Assembly: GCA_017617235.1 (NCBI GenBank)
Contig: JAFZWQ010000015.1
Coordinates: 1 to 40,710 of the forward strand
Source of the DNA: Bacteroidaceae bacterium
GTDB lineage: Bacteria; Bacteroidota; Bacteroidia; Bacteroidales; Bacteroidaceae
Direction of reading: 5' to 3'
DNA: 40,710 bases
In this document: positions 8,500 through 17,400 of the stretch, one piece after another
Layout: every line of letters begins with the position of its first letter
Numbering within the stretch: position 1 is the stretch's first letter
Program-made: the position numbers and the translations under genes
Notes under the pieces: generated by a model
Seen by the model: only the letters and a program-made list of their open reading frames with translations
What the model was told of the DNA's origin: nothing
Databases searched by the model: none

Positions 8500-8939
8500 T
8501 TGAGCTACTTTGTTTGGCAATCCTGCTGTTTGGTGCATGGAGAGGGTGGAAGAACGGCCTAATTAAAGAGGTCGTTTCTTTCACAGGAATCTTCTTAGGT
8601 TTTTATATTGCCTATCACTATTACAAACAGGCCGATGTCGGGGTATTGGGTTTTCTGCTTATCTGGATAGGTGTACCCTTGATATTGAGCGTTCTGGCTT
8701 GGTTGATAACGAAACTCTTTGACAAGATGAAGGTTATCGGCACAACCAATAAAATATTAGGTGCAGCAGCAGGGTTTCTAAAGTATGCTTTCTTATTGGG
8801 TTGCATAATGCTAGCTATTGACTATGTCCGGGAGGTTAAGCACAAGGTAGAAGAAAGTTCTATGATGAAGGTATTGCAAGTAGTACCTGACTACCTTTTC
8901 CCGGATATCAACAAAGAGGATGAACATGGAGAAGAATAA
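8496..8939 (+). CDS. CvpA-family membrane protein
   Basis: A 147-residue inner-membrane protein of the CvpA/colicin V production family. It has four hydrophobic segments at about 2-16, 24-41, 48-69 and 84-105, with the family pattern [24 protein letters not shown] at the start split over the first loop. The C-terminal tail is cytoplasmic and charged. It starts with GTG, whose last bases form the infB stop (GTGA), and its end overlaps sufB by 20 bases. Translation of infB, cvpA and sufB is therefore physically linked. The family's molecular role is poorly known; links to purine synthesis and stress come from other bacteria. Confidence 0.85.
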   Translation: MIELLCLAILLFGAWRGWKNGLIKEVVSFTGIFLGFYIAYHYYKQADVGVLGFLLIWIGVPLILSVLAWLITKLFDKMKVIGTTNKILGAAAGFLKYAFLLGCIMLAIDYVREVKHKVEESSMMKVLQVVPDYLFPDINKEDEHGEE

Positions 8940-10377
8940 CGAGCAGGCCATTATTCAGGAAATAGCCGAGAAGAAATATGAGTACGGCTTTACGACGGAT
9001 GTCCAGACCGATATTTTAGAAAAAGGTCTGAATGAGGATGTGGTACGTCTGATATCTGAGAAAAAAGGGGAGCCGACATGGTTGCTTGACTTCCGCCTGA
9101 AAGCTTTCCGTTATTGGCAGACCTTGGAGGAACCGACATGGGGACACCTCGATTTGCCCAAGATTAACTATCAGGATATCTCTTATTATGCTGACCCTAC
9201 GATACAAAAAAAGTCGAATTCATCAGGGGAAATAGACCCTGAGTTGATGAAGACCTTTGACAAACTGGGTATTCCTTTGGAAGAACGGATGGCGCTGAGC
9301 GGTATGGCCGTGGATGCCGTCATGGATTCGGTTTCCGTGAAGACCACTTTCCGCGAACGCCTTCGTGAAAAGGGAATTATCTTCTGTTCCATAAGCGAAG
9401 CAGTCCGTGAACATCCCGACCTCGTACGCCAGTATCTTGGTACTGTTGTTCCCTATCGTGATAACTTCTTTGCTGCACTTAACAGCGCTGTGTTTTCCGA
9501 TGGCTCATTCGTTTATATCCCCAAGGGCGTTCGCTGTCCCATGGAGCTAAGTACCTACTTCCGTATCAATGCCCGTGGAACAGGACAGTTCGAACGCACA
9601 CTGATTGTGGCAGACGACGATTCTTATGTTTCCTATCTTGAGGGCTGTACTGCTCCTATGCGCGACGAGAACCAATTGCATGCAGCCATTGTGGAGATTG
9701 TGGTTATGGAGAATGCTGAGGTGAAATATTCCACCGTGCAGAACTGGTATCCTGGCGATAAGGATGGTAAGGGTGGTGTTTTGAATCTTGTGACGAAGCG
9801 TGGGCATCTGCGTGGCAAAAATAGTCGTCTCTCATGGACTCAGGTGGAGACAGGTAGTGCCATTACTTGGAAATATCCCAGTTGTGTGCTTTCGGGTGAC
9901 GGTTCTCAAGCTGAATTTTATAGTGTGGCGCTCACGAACAACCATCAGCAGGCCGATACGGGTACGAAAATGATTCATTTGGGAAAGAACACCAAGAGTA
10001 CGATTATCAGCAAAGGTATTAGTGCTGGCTACAGTCAGAATGCCTATCGTGGACTGGTAAAGGTTGGCAAGCATGCCGACGGCGCTCGCAACTATTCGTC
10101 GTGCGACTCTTTGCTACTTGGTGATAAATGCGGAGCCCATACGTTTCCTTATATGGACGTTCAAAATTCCACGGCGGTAGTGGAACATGAGGCCACGACT
10201 AGTAAAATCTCCGAGGATCAGCTCTTCTATTGCAATCAGCGTGGCATCCCCTTGGAAGATGCCGTAGGTTTGATTGTCAATGGCTATGCCAAGGATGTAT
10301 TGAACAAACTGCCCATGGAGTTTGCCGCAGAGGCTCAGAAACTCCTTGGAGTCAGTCTGGAAGGAGCGGTTGGCTAA
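8920..10377 (+). CDS. sufB: Fe-S cluster assembly protein SufB
   Basis: A 485-residue scaffold of the SufBCD complex, where iron-sulfur clusters are built. The N-terminal half contains the family segments [10 protein letters not shown] and [13 protein letters not shown]. The C-terminal half forms the beta-helix typical of SufB/SufD, with the conserved stretch [20 protein letters not shown] and the end segment [19 protein letters not shown]. Its start overlaps cvpA by 20 bases; a second ATG at 8926 is also possible. It is the first gene of a complete sufB-sufC-sufD-sufS set. Confidence 0.97.
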   Translation: MNMEKNNEQAIIQEIAEKKYEYGFTTDVQTDILEKGLNEDVVRLISEKKGEPTWLLDFRLKAFRYWQTLEEPTWGHLDLPKINYQDISYYADPTIQKKSNSSGEIDPELMKTFDKLGIPLEERMALSGMAVDAVMDSVSVKTTFRERLREKGIIFCSISEAVREHPDLVRQYLGTVVPYRDNFFAALNSAVFSDGSFVYIPKGVRCPMELSTYFRINARGTGQFERTLIVADDDSYVSYLEGCTAPMRDENQLHAAIVEIVVMENAEVKYSTVQNWYPGDKDGKGGVLNLVTKRGHLRGKNSRLSWTQVETGSAITWKYPSCVLSGDGSQAEFYSVALTNNHQQADTGTKMIHLGKNTKSTIISKGISAGYSQNAYRGLVKVGKHADGARNYSSCDSLLLGDKCGAHTFPYMDVQNSTAVVEHEATTSKISEDQLFYCNQRGIPLEDAVGLIVNGYAKDVLNKLPMEFAAEAQKLLGVSLEGAVG

Positions 10378-10410
10378 TAATCGTAATAACGTAATACCGA
10401 AATAACGAAA
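10378..10410. repeat. Period-8 junction repeat between sufB and sufC
   Basis: TAATCG, TAATAACG, TAATACCG, AAATAACG, AAA fill the whole spacer from the sufB stop to three bases before the sufC GTG. Confidence 0.65.
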
Positions 10411-10413
10411 AAA

Positions 10414-11156
<743 letters not shown>

Positions 11157-11160
<4 letters not shown>

Positions 11161-12500
11161 GTGTGGAGAAACAGTATATTGAGCTGTATGAGCAGTGCCG
11201 TGCGATGGTTAATGAGCATTCGGCAGCATTACTGAATGAACCACGTGATAAGGCCTACGAGGACTTCTGCCGATTGGGCTTCCCAACTCAGAAACAAGAA
11301 CGCTACAAATATACAAATGTTGCAGAGGCTTTTGCGCCCGACTATGGACTGAACTTACGACATATAGAGATTCCCGTTAATCCTTACGAGGTGTTCCGTT
11401 GCGATGTGCCCAACCTGAGCACTTCGTTATATTTTGTGGTCAACGACCGTTTCTATGATAAGGTATTGCCCAAAGTTTCTTTGCCCGAGGGCGTGTTGGT
11501 GATGTCGTTGGCCGAGGCTGCAAAGGACCATCCCGAACTAGTTGCTGGACACTATGGTCGTTTGGCACGAAGCCGTAAGGATGGACTGAATGCACTAAAT
11601 ACGATGTTTTGTCAGGACGGACTCTTCATATATGTGCCCAGGCATACTGTGTTGGAACGTCCCTTGCAGATTATCAATATCCTGCGAGCCGATGTTGACC
11701 TGATGGTGAACCGTCGAGTGCTCATTGTCGTTGAGGAAGGTGCTGAAGCTAAGGTTTTGTTTTGTGACCATGCTATCGACGACCATCAGTTCCTAGCCAC
11801 GCAGGTTAGCGAGGTTTATGTGGGCGAGAATGCTCATCTGGAACTCTACGAACTGGAGGAAACACATGTGAAGAATCATCGCTTTTCGAATATGTATGTC
11901 GACCAGCAGCGTTCCAGTACAACCACTATCGACAGTATTACCTTGCATAATGGACTGACACGAAACCGAACGGATGTCACACTTAACGGTGAATACGCCG
12001 AAACGCGGATGTTCGGTTGCGTTGTTGCCGACAAACAACAGCATGTTGATAACAATACCCTTATCGACCATCGTGTGCCCAATTGCCAGAGTACGGAACT
12101 ATATAAATATGTGCTCGACGGTGAGGCCGTAGGTGCTTTTGCTGGAAGGGTCCTGGTTCGTGAGGGTGCCCAGAAAACTACGTCGCAGGAAACGAACGCG
12201 AACTTAGTGGCTACTGACACGGCGCATATGTATACCCAGCCGATGTTGGAAATATATGCCGACGATGTAAAATGTTCGCATGGCAGCACAATCGGTCAGC
12301 TCAACGAGCAGGCCCTGTTCTATATGCGTCAGCGCGGCATACCCCTCGATGAGGCTCGTATGTTGCTGAAATTCGCTTTCGCTGGTGAGGTGCTTGACAG
12401 CATCTGCCTGGAACCCTTGCGCGACCGTCTTCACTATCTAGTAGAGAAACGTTTTCGTGGCGAACTCTCCAAGTGCGAAGGTTGCAAGCTTTGTAAATAA
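11157..12500 (+). CDS. sufD: Fe-S cluster assembly protein SufD
   Basis: A 447-residue paralogue and partner of SufB in the SufBC2D complex. The N-terminal helical part is followed by the beta-helix core, with the family end motif LNEQALFYMRQRGIPLDEARMLLKFAFAGE split across the last helix region. It closes with KCEGCKLCK, a CxxCxxC tail. That tail is unusual to my eye and could bind metal, though this is speculation. It starts by ATGA overlap with sufC. Confidence 0.95.
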
Positions 12501-12536
12501 TCCCATACGCCCTATTAGCCCCATGTGTCCTATAAT
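12501..12536. repeat. Period-9 junction repeat carrying the sufS start
   Basis: Four nonamers end to end: TCCCATACG, CCCTATTAG, CCCCATGTG, TCCTATAAT. The ATG start of sufS (12523) is in the third. Same repeat family as 14392-14436. Confidence 0.75.
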
Positions 12537-13746
12537 AAATATCAGACAGGATTTTCCGATATTGTCACGTAAAATCTACGATAAATACCCGTTGGTTTAT
12601 CTTGATAATGCTGCGACGACGCAGAAACCGCATCAGGTAGTTGAGGCGATGACGGATGAATATTTCAACGTGAATGCCAATGTCCACCGTGGTGTGCATT
12701 TTCTCTCGCAGCAGGCTACCGACCTCTACGAAGGGGCTCGTGATACGGTGCGTCGCTTCCTGAATGCCCGCTCAACCCGTGAAATCGTCTTTACTCGTGG
12801 CACCACAGAGAGTATTAACTTGGTGGCTTCGTGTTTCGGACAGGCTTTTATGAAGGAGGGCGATGAAGTTCTTATCACCGAGATGGAGCATCATTCGAAC
12901 ATCGTTTCGTGGCAATTACTCCAGGCCCGTCAGGGCATAAAAATTCGCGTATTGCCCATTACGGATGATGGAGAACTCATTCTCGATAACATCGAGACTT
13001 TTTTCAATGAACGTACCAAGATTGTCAGCATCACCCATGTTAGCAATGTGCTGGGTACGGTAAATCCCGTCAAGAAAATAATTCGCATTGCTCATGAACA
13101 TGGCGTACCGGTCTTAGTTGACGGAGCACAGAGTACACCCCATTTTCGGGTGGACGTACAGGATCTTGACTGTGACTTCTTTGCCTTCAGCGGACATAAG
13201 ATTTACGGTCCTACGGGCATAGGCGTACTTTATGGTAAAGAAGAGTGGCTCGAACGCATTCCTCCCTACATGGGCGGAGGTGAGATGATAAAGACTGTAT
13301 CGTTCGAACAGACCACCTTTAACGATTTGCCCTATAAGTTCGAGGCCGGAACGCCCGACTATGTGGCCAGCACCGGGCTTGCCCGTGCCTTGGACTATGT
13401 CAGTTCGATAGGTATCGATTGTATTGAGGCTTATGAAAAAGAGCTTACGGAATATGCCATGCAGCGTATGATGGAAATCCCTGGTATGAAAATATATGGT
13501 CCGAAGGATATTGACAAGCACGATGCGGTTATCAGTTTCCAGGTGGGGGCTATACACCATCTTGATATGGGCACCCTGCTCGACCGTTTGGGTATTGCTG
13601 TGCGTACGGGACATCATTGTGCCGAACCTCTGATGCATAGACTGGGTATCGAAGGTACGTGTCGCGCCTCTTTCGCGCTCTATAATACCCGTGAGGAGGT
13701 GGATGCCTTAGTGGCTGGCATACAGCGTGTTCAACAAATGTTTTAG
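12523..13746 (+). CDS. sufS: Cysteine desulfurase SufS
   Basis: A 407-residue PLP enzyme that takes sulfur from cysteine and leaves alanine, feeding SufBCD. Conserved landmarks are YLDNAATTQKP near the N terminus, the PLP lysine in FSGHKIYGPTGIG, and the catalytic cysteine in RTGHHCAEPLM. The start at 12523 gives MCPIINIRQDFPILS, the family opening. The frame is open back to 12457 inside sufD, but that extension is not conserved in kind and is rejected. A nonamer repeat spans the start. No sufE or sufU gene is seen next to it. Confidence 0.96.
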   Translation: MCPIINIRQDFPILSRKIYDKYPLVYLDNAATTQKPHQVVEAMTDEYFNVNANVHRGVHFLSQQATDLYEGARDTVRRFLNARSTREIVFTRGTTESINLVASCFGQAFMKEGDEVLITEMEHHSNIVSWQLLQARQGIKIRVLPITDDGELILDNIETFFNERTKIVSITHVSNVLGTVNPVKKIIRIAHEHGVPVLVDGAQSTPHFRVDVQDLDCDFFAFSGHKIYGPTGIGVLYGKEEWLERIPPYMGGGEMIKTVSFEQTTFNDLPYKFEAGTPDYVASTGLARALDYVSSIGIDCIEAYEKELTEYAMQRMMEIPGMKIYGPKDIDKHDAVISFQVGAIHHLDMGTLLDRLGIAVRTGHHCAEPLMHRLGIEGTCRASFALYNTREEVDALVAGIQRVQQMF

Positions 13747-13759
13747 ACCCTATTCCTAG

Positions 13760-13781
13760 CCCTCCCGCATAATGGGGAGGG
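13760..13781. repeat. CCCTCCC/GGGAGGG hairpin, copy 2
   Basis: CCCTCCC (13760-13766) pairs with GGGAGGG (13775-13781) around an 8-base loop. The flanks GACCCTATTCCTAG and ATTGAAT match those of copy 1 at 265-308. It fills the sufS-rnhB spacer, right after the sufS stop. Confidence 0.65.
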
Positions 13782-13787
13782 AATTGA

Positions 13788-14399
13788 ATGATGTTGAAAC
13801 CATATTTACATAATGATTTGATAGAGGCTGGGTGCGATGAAGCCGGTCGGGGTTGTCTTGCAGGTCCTGTCTATGCTGCTGCTGTCGTTCTGCCTAAGGA
13901 TTTTCAGAATGATTTATTAAACGATTCCAAACAGCTGACCGAGAAACAGCGCTATCAGTTGCGCGAGGTCATTGAACGCGAGGCTGTGGCTTGGGCCGTT
14001 GGTGTGGTAACAAACGAGGAGATTGATAAAATAAATATTCTTCGGGCCAGCATCTTGGCCATGCACCGTGCGGTGAATCAGTTGAAGGTGCGTCCTCAGC
14101 ACTTGCTCATCGATGGTAACCGATTCTCACCTTACGAGGATATTCCTCATACTACGGTTGTGAAGGGCGATGCTACGTATATGAGCATTGCGGCGGCTTC
14201 AATCCTGGCTAAGACTTACCGTGACGACTTCATGCTTCGGATTCATCAGGAATATCCACGATATCATTGGGACCGGAACAAGGGGTATCCTGCGCCTATA
14301 CATCGCGAAGCCATCCGCCAGTACGGTACTACGCCATACCATCGTATGACGTTTAACCTCTTGGGTACAAAACAGCTGGAATTTGATTTTAACCTATGA
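13788..14399 (+). CDS. rnhB: Ribonuclease HII
   Basis: A 203-residue enzyme that cuts RNA in RNA-DNA hybrids and removes single ribonucleotides misincorporated in DNA. The opening motif [18 protein letters not shown] carries the DEAGRG catalytic acidic pair. A further conserved stretch is LLIDGNRF, followed by [23 protein letters not shown]. The length is normal. It starts at ATG 13788; the following codon is also ATG. Its stop (14397-14399) lies in a nonamer repeat. It is separated from sufS only by the hairpin element, so it may be read through from the suf operon. Confidence 0.96.
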   Translation: MMLKPYLHNDLIEAGCDEAGRGCLAGPVYAAAVVLPKDFQNDLLNDSKQLTEKQRYQLREVIEREAVAWAVGVVTNEEIDKINILRASILAMHRAVNQLKVRPQHLLIDGNRFSPYEDIPHTTVVKGDATYMSIAAASILAKTYRDDFMLRIHQEYPRYHWDRNKGYPAPIHREAIRQYGTTPYHRMTFNLLGTKQLEFDFNL

Positions 14400-14436
14400 G
14401 TCCCATAAACCCTATGAGCCCAATGTGTCCCGTGTG
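14392..14436. repeat. Period-9 junction repeat carrying the rnhB stop
   Basis: Five nonamers: ACCTATGAG, TCCCATAAA, CCCTATGAG, CCCAATGTG, TCCCGTGTG. The rnhB TGA is in the first. The repeat ends 13 bases from the small RNA terminator that follows. Confidence 0.75.
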
Positions 14437-14448
14437 CAAAATGGGTAT

Positions 14449-14515
14449 AAAAAAAGAAGGTTGTCTCACGACAACCAATCTTTCATTAACCTTAAATCTA
14501 ATACCATGAAAAACA
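14449..14515 (-). ncRNA. Candidate small RNA with its own promoter and terminator
   Basis: On the minus strand a -7 box TACCTTTG (14522-14529) is followed about 7 bases later by a predicted transcript of some 67 nt. The transcript ends in a textbook terminator: GGTTGTC/GACAACC stem with a 4-base loop (14459-14476), TTC and seven T. It contains the segment CATGGTATTAGATTTAAGG before the terminator. No open frame of useful size fits. Promoter, short body and terminator fit descriptions of conserved Bacteroidales small RNAs such as the Bacteroidales-1 motif. I cannot confirm which family, if any, it belongs to. Confidence 0.65.
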
Positions 14516-14521
14516 CTAATG

Positions 14522-14552
14522 CAAAGGTACGGGTTTTTTACAAATTAACAAG
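14522..14552 (-). promoter_or_regulatory. Promoter of the small RNA
   Basis: Minus-strand TACCTTTG at 14522-14529, with CTTG 19 bases upstream at 14549-14552. This is close to the TTTG-N20-TAnnTTTG consensus. Confidence 0.65.
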
Positions 14553-14580
14553 TAAAACTAATAATTTTATGTAAAAAAAT

Positions 14581-14612
14581 GCTCTTTTCTTGATATATAT
14601 CAATTTTTGAGC
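14581..14612 (+). other. Hairpin in the queC leader
   Basis: GCTC (14581-14584) pairs with GAGC (14609-14612), enclosing the palindrome TTGATATATATCAA (14590-14603). It lies 18 bases before queC. It lacks the conserved preQ1 aptamer core and could equally be a protein site. Confidence 0.4.
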
Positions 14613-14630
14613 CTAAAAAGACGGTAAAAT

Positions 14631-15287
14631 ATGAAAAAAAATGCATTGATTGTTGTTTCGGGCGGAATGGATTCCACCACCATGCTATATGAGTATGCCG
14701 AACAAATTGCACTGGCCGTTACGTTCGACTATGGTGCTAACCATGGTCCGAAGGAGATTCCCTTGGCTCGGATGCATTGTGAGCGTTTGGGCATCGAGCA
14801 CATTGTGATAAAGATGGATTTTATGCAGCAATATTTTCAATCATCGTTGCTCAGTGGTGCCGATGCTATACCCGAGGGAAACTATGATGACGAGAATATG
14901 CGTTCGACGGTGGTCCCTTTCCGCAATGGGATTATGCTATCCATAGCATGCGGTCTGGCAGAGAGTAGGGGGCTAAAGCGTTTGATGATTGCCAACCATG
15001 CGGGTGACCATGCCATCTATCCTGATTGCCGTCCCGCTTTCGTACAGGCTATGAGTCAGGCCACACAGGAGGGGACCTACGACGGTATTTGCATCGATGC
15101 ACCCTATACGAACCTGACGAAGGGTGAGATTGCCGCTCATGGAAAACAATTGGGGCTGGATTATGCGGAGACGTGGAGTTGCTACAAAGGTGGCGATAAA
15201 CACTGTGGTCGCTGCGGTACGTGCATGGAGCGTCGCGAGGCACTGGCAGCTGCTGGCATCCCCGACCCTACAGAGTATCTCTCCTAG
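14631..15287 (+). CDS. queC: 7-cyano-7-deazaguanine synthase QueC
   Basis: A 218-residue ATP-dependent enzyme that converts carboxydeazaguanine and ammonia to preQ0, a step in queuosine synthesis for tRNA. The ATP-binding PP-loop is SGGMDS (10-15). The zinc site near the C terminus has C184, C192, C195 and C198, in SCYKGGDKHCGRCGTC. The body motif NHAGDHAIYPDCRPAF is typical. No other queuosine gene is adjacent. Its last 20 bases overlap the end of the convergent Fur-family gene, so no terminator separates them. Confidence 0.95.
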   Translation: MKKNALIVVSGGMDSTTMLYEYAEQIALAVTFDYGANHGPKEIPLARMHCERLGIEHIVIKMDFMQQYFQSSLLSGADAIPEGNYDDENMRSTVVPFRNGIMLSIACGLAESRGLKRLMIANHAGDHAIYPDCRPAFVQAMSQATQEGTYDGICIDAPYTNLTKGEIAAHGKQLGLDYAETWSCYKGGDKHCGRCGTCMERREALAAAGIPDPTEYLS

Positions 15288-15702
15288 AACAGTCAGGGCA
15301 GAGGCCCTTTACCATATAATTAATGGATGTCATTTGGAATCCCTCGGGTAATACGACCTGAGGGATTCTTGTATCGCGGAAACAGAACGTACGGTGGCAT
15401 CGCTCGCAGTAGAAGTGGGTGTGCTGGTCGTCGGGTGTGCATTCATCGTGCCCACTGCATATCTCGTAGCGCAGTGAACCGCTGCCGTCTTCGATGGCAT
15501 GTACGAGATGGTGCTCGAGCAGTAGGGTTAGCGTTCGGAAGATGGTGCTACGCTCGGCTGTGGGCATACGGTCTTCCAGTTCTCGAAGTGATAGCGGACG
15601 CCGTGCTTTTTCTAATTCTTCGTAGACGAGCAGGCGCATAGCCGTGAGTTTCACTCCACGATGCTCCAAACGATGTTCTATGTCGCTGTGTTTGTCAATC
15701 AT
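15268..15702 (-). CDS. Fur-family metal-responsive regulator
   Basis: A 144-residue DNA-binding repressor of the Fur/Zur/PerR family. A winged-helix N-terminal half contains LTAMRLLVYEELEKARRPLS and the recognition-helix segment STIFRTLTLL. The C-terminal dimer domain has a HTHFYCERC segment and two CxxC pairs (C99/C102 and C135/C138), the structural zinc site. Which metal it senses cannot be told. It starts only 2 bases after the stop of the nucleoside kinase gene, so the two are co-transcribed. Its 3' end overlaps queC tail to tail. Confidence 0.9.
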   Translation of the reverse strand: MIDKHSDIEHRLEHRGVKLTAMRLLVYEELEKARRPLSLRELEDRMPTAERSTIFRTLTLLLEHHLVHAIEDGSGSLRYEICSGHDECTPDDQHTHFYCERCHRTFCFRDTRIPQVVLPEGFQMTSINYMVKGLCPDCSRRDTL

Positions 15703-15704
15703 CC

Positions 15705-17363
15705 TTAATATTTAAACGAACTACCGCCTGCGAATTCGCGAATCAGTGAGGTTGGCGGAACCTGACGAGCCGGTACGGGAGTGAAGTAGCGTAGGAACTT
15801 GCGCAGACGGCTGGCCTCGCTGTATTCCGGTTCCCGTTCGTCCACCTGCTCCAATATGGGCATCACCTGTTCGCGAATGACGTTCAGTTCATAGAGTAGT
15901 GCCGAGTTAAAGGTGGCATCGGCAGTTTCTTGGAAGGGGTATATCCATTTTTCTTCGCCGCGTGTTACGGAAGGATAGCGGCGCAGGGTGTCCAAGGCAG
16001 TGTAGCCACGATAGCGGTAATCGCGAATCAGTCGGCGAAGCACACGAATGTCCTCGGTAGGCACAAAGTTGTGGTCATCGAGAGCAATGGTGGTCAGCGT
16101 GGATACATAGATGCGATATTTTTTATTATCGGGAATCTGTTCTGACAGGATGGGGTTCAAAGCATGGTTGCCTTCGAGAATGATGACGTCATCTGCTCCG
16201 ATTTTTAATTTACGGCCTTCGAATTTCCGTTCTCCGCTGACGAAATCGTAACGTGGCAGTTCCACCTCCTCGCCGTTGAGCAATTGATTCATCTGCTGGC
16301 GGAAGAAGGCTGTGTCCATAGCATCGATGTGCTCGAAGTCGTATTCGCCATTTTCGTCCTTGGGACTGTCCACACGATTCACGAAGTAATTGTCGGTCGA
16401 AAGTGTATGAGGGTGCAATCCACAGGCCATCATCTGTATGGCTAGTCGCTTGCTAGTAGTGGTTTTACCGCTGCTGCTGGGACCTGCTACCAAAACCAAT
16501 TTCGCACCGCGTTCCACAATTTCGTCGGTCATCTTATGCATCTTGCGCTCTTGCAGGGCTTCTGCAACGTTGATGATTTCCGCAGCTCGTCCAGCACGTA
16601 TGGCGGCATTTACCTCTCCGGCATTACGCACGCCCATGATGTGTTGCCACCGATGGTATTCTCGAAAGACTCCCAACTGCTTTTCCTGTGGTATAAACTG
16701 CTCCAATTCGGAAGGATTTTTCCGCGAGGGTACACGCAGCAGCAGGCCACCGTCCAACGGAATCAGGTCGAACAGGTGAATCTGTCCTGTCCGGGTTAGC
16801 AGACTGCTATAGAAAAAATCAATGCTTTCCCCCAATTGGTAGTAGTGGACATACAGGTTACCCTGGCTTTCCAGCAGCTGAGCCTTGCTTTCCATGCCAT
16901 GTTCGCGGAAGATTCGTATGGCTTCCTCGATAGGGCATTGAATGCGATGGATTTGCATGTCGGCATCGATGATTTCCTGCATGCGCTGGCGGATGCGCTT
17001 GACATCGGTCTCTTCGAGGGGATGGTCGAGGAATAGCTCGCAGTAGAAACCACGACAAACGGGCGCGCCGATGATGAGTCGCCCATTGGGATAGGTATCT
17101 TCCACGGCCTTGGCCAACACGAAGAACAGTGAATGGATGTAGGTTCGCATACCATCGGCTGTAGTCAGGTCCAATAACTCGACATCTTTGCTGTTATAGA
17201 AACGATAGTTTAGTCCCTGTACTTTGTTGTTGATGCTGGCACAGACCGGCCCATGATTCATGGTTATACCAGATTGCAGGAAGACATCGTTGACGGAACA
17301 ACCCAAGGGCATGGGGAATGTCTTGCCCGTGTTTTTGCAACGTATATTTATTTCGTTGGCCAT
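15705..17363 (-). CDS. Bacteroidetes-type nucleoside (uridine) kinase with N-terminal ThrRS-like region
   Basis: A 552-residue two-part protein. Residues about 1-200 resemble the TGS and second additional domains of threonyl-tRNA synthetase (opening INIRCKNTGKTFPMPLG). Residues about 285-490 are a uridine kinase/phosphoribulokinase P-loop domain with GPSSSGKTT at 294-302 and the acidic stretch STDNYFVNR. It probably phosphorylates a nucleoside with ATP or GTP in the cytoplasm. The role of the ThrRS-like part is unknown. The ATG at 17363 gives MANEINIRCK. The upstream spacer is mostly a heptamer repeat, and the Fur-family gene follows after 2 bases. Confidence 0.88.
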   Translation of the reverse strand: MANEINIRCKNTGKTFPMPLGCSVNDVFLQSGITMNHGPVCASINNKVQGLNYRFYNSKDVELLDLTTADGMRTYIHSLFFVLAKAVEDTYPNGRLIIGAPVCRGFYCELFLDHPLEETDVKRIRQRMQEIIDADMQIHRIQCPIEEAIRIFREHGMESKAQLLESQGNLYVHYYQLGESIDFFYSSLLTRTGQIHLFDLIPLDGGLLLRVPSRKNPSELEQFIPQEKQLGVFREYHRWQHIMGVRNAGEVNAAIRAGRAAEIINVAEALQERKMHKMTDEIVERGAKLVLVAGPSSSGKTTTSKRLAIQMMACGLHPHTLSTDNYFVNRVDSPKDENGEYDFEHIDAMDTAFFRQQMNQLLNGEEVELPRYDFVSGERKFEGRKLKIGADDVIILEGNHALNPILSEQIPDNKKYRIYVSTLTTIALDDHNFVPTEDIRVLRRLIRDYRYRGYTALDTLRRYPSVTRGEEKWIYPFQETADATFNSALLYELNVIREQVMPILEQVDEREPEYSEASRLRKFLRYFTPVPARQVPPTSLIREFAGGSSFKY

Positions 17364-17368
17364 TTTTT

Positions 17369-17400
17369 GTTATGAGTTACGAATTACGAGTTACGGTTAC
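17369..17400. repeat. Period-7 junction repeat carrying a stop codon
   Basis: Units GTTATGA, GTTACGA, ATTACGA, GTTACGG, TTAC in plus orientation. The minus-strand stop codon of the HExxH protein (17397-17399) is in the last unit, and the repeat fills the spacer before the nucleoside kinase. Confidence 0.75.

Noticed and set aside
14560-14630. preQ1 riboswitch upstream of queC
   Set aside because: A hairpin and an A-rich stretch are present, but the conserved aptamer core and the matching A-rich tail pairing are not. The palindrome TTGATATATATCAA is kept only as an unexplained hairpin.
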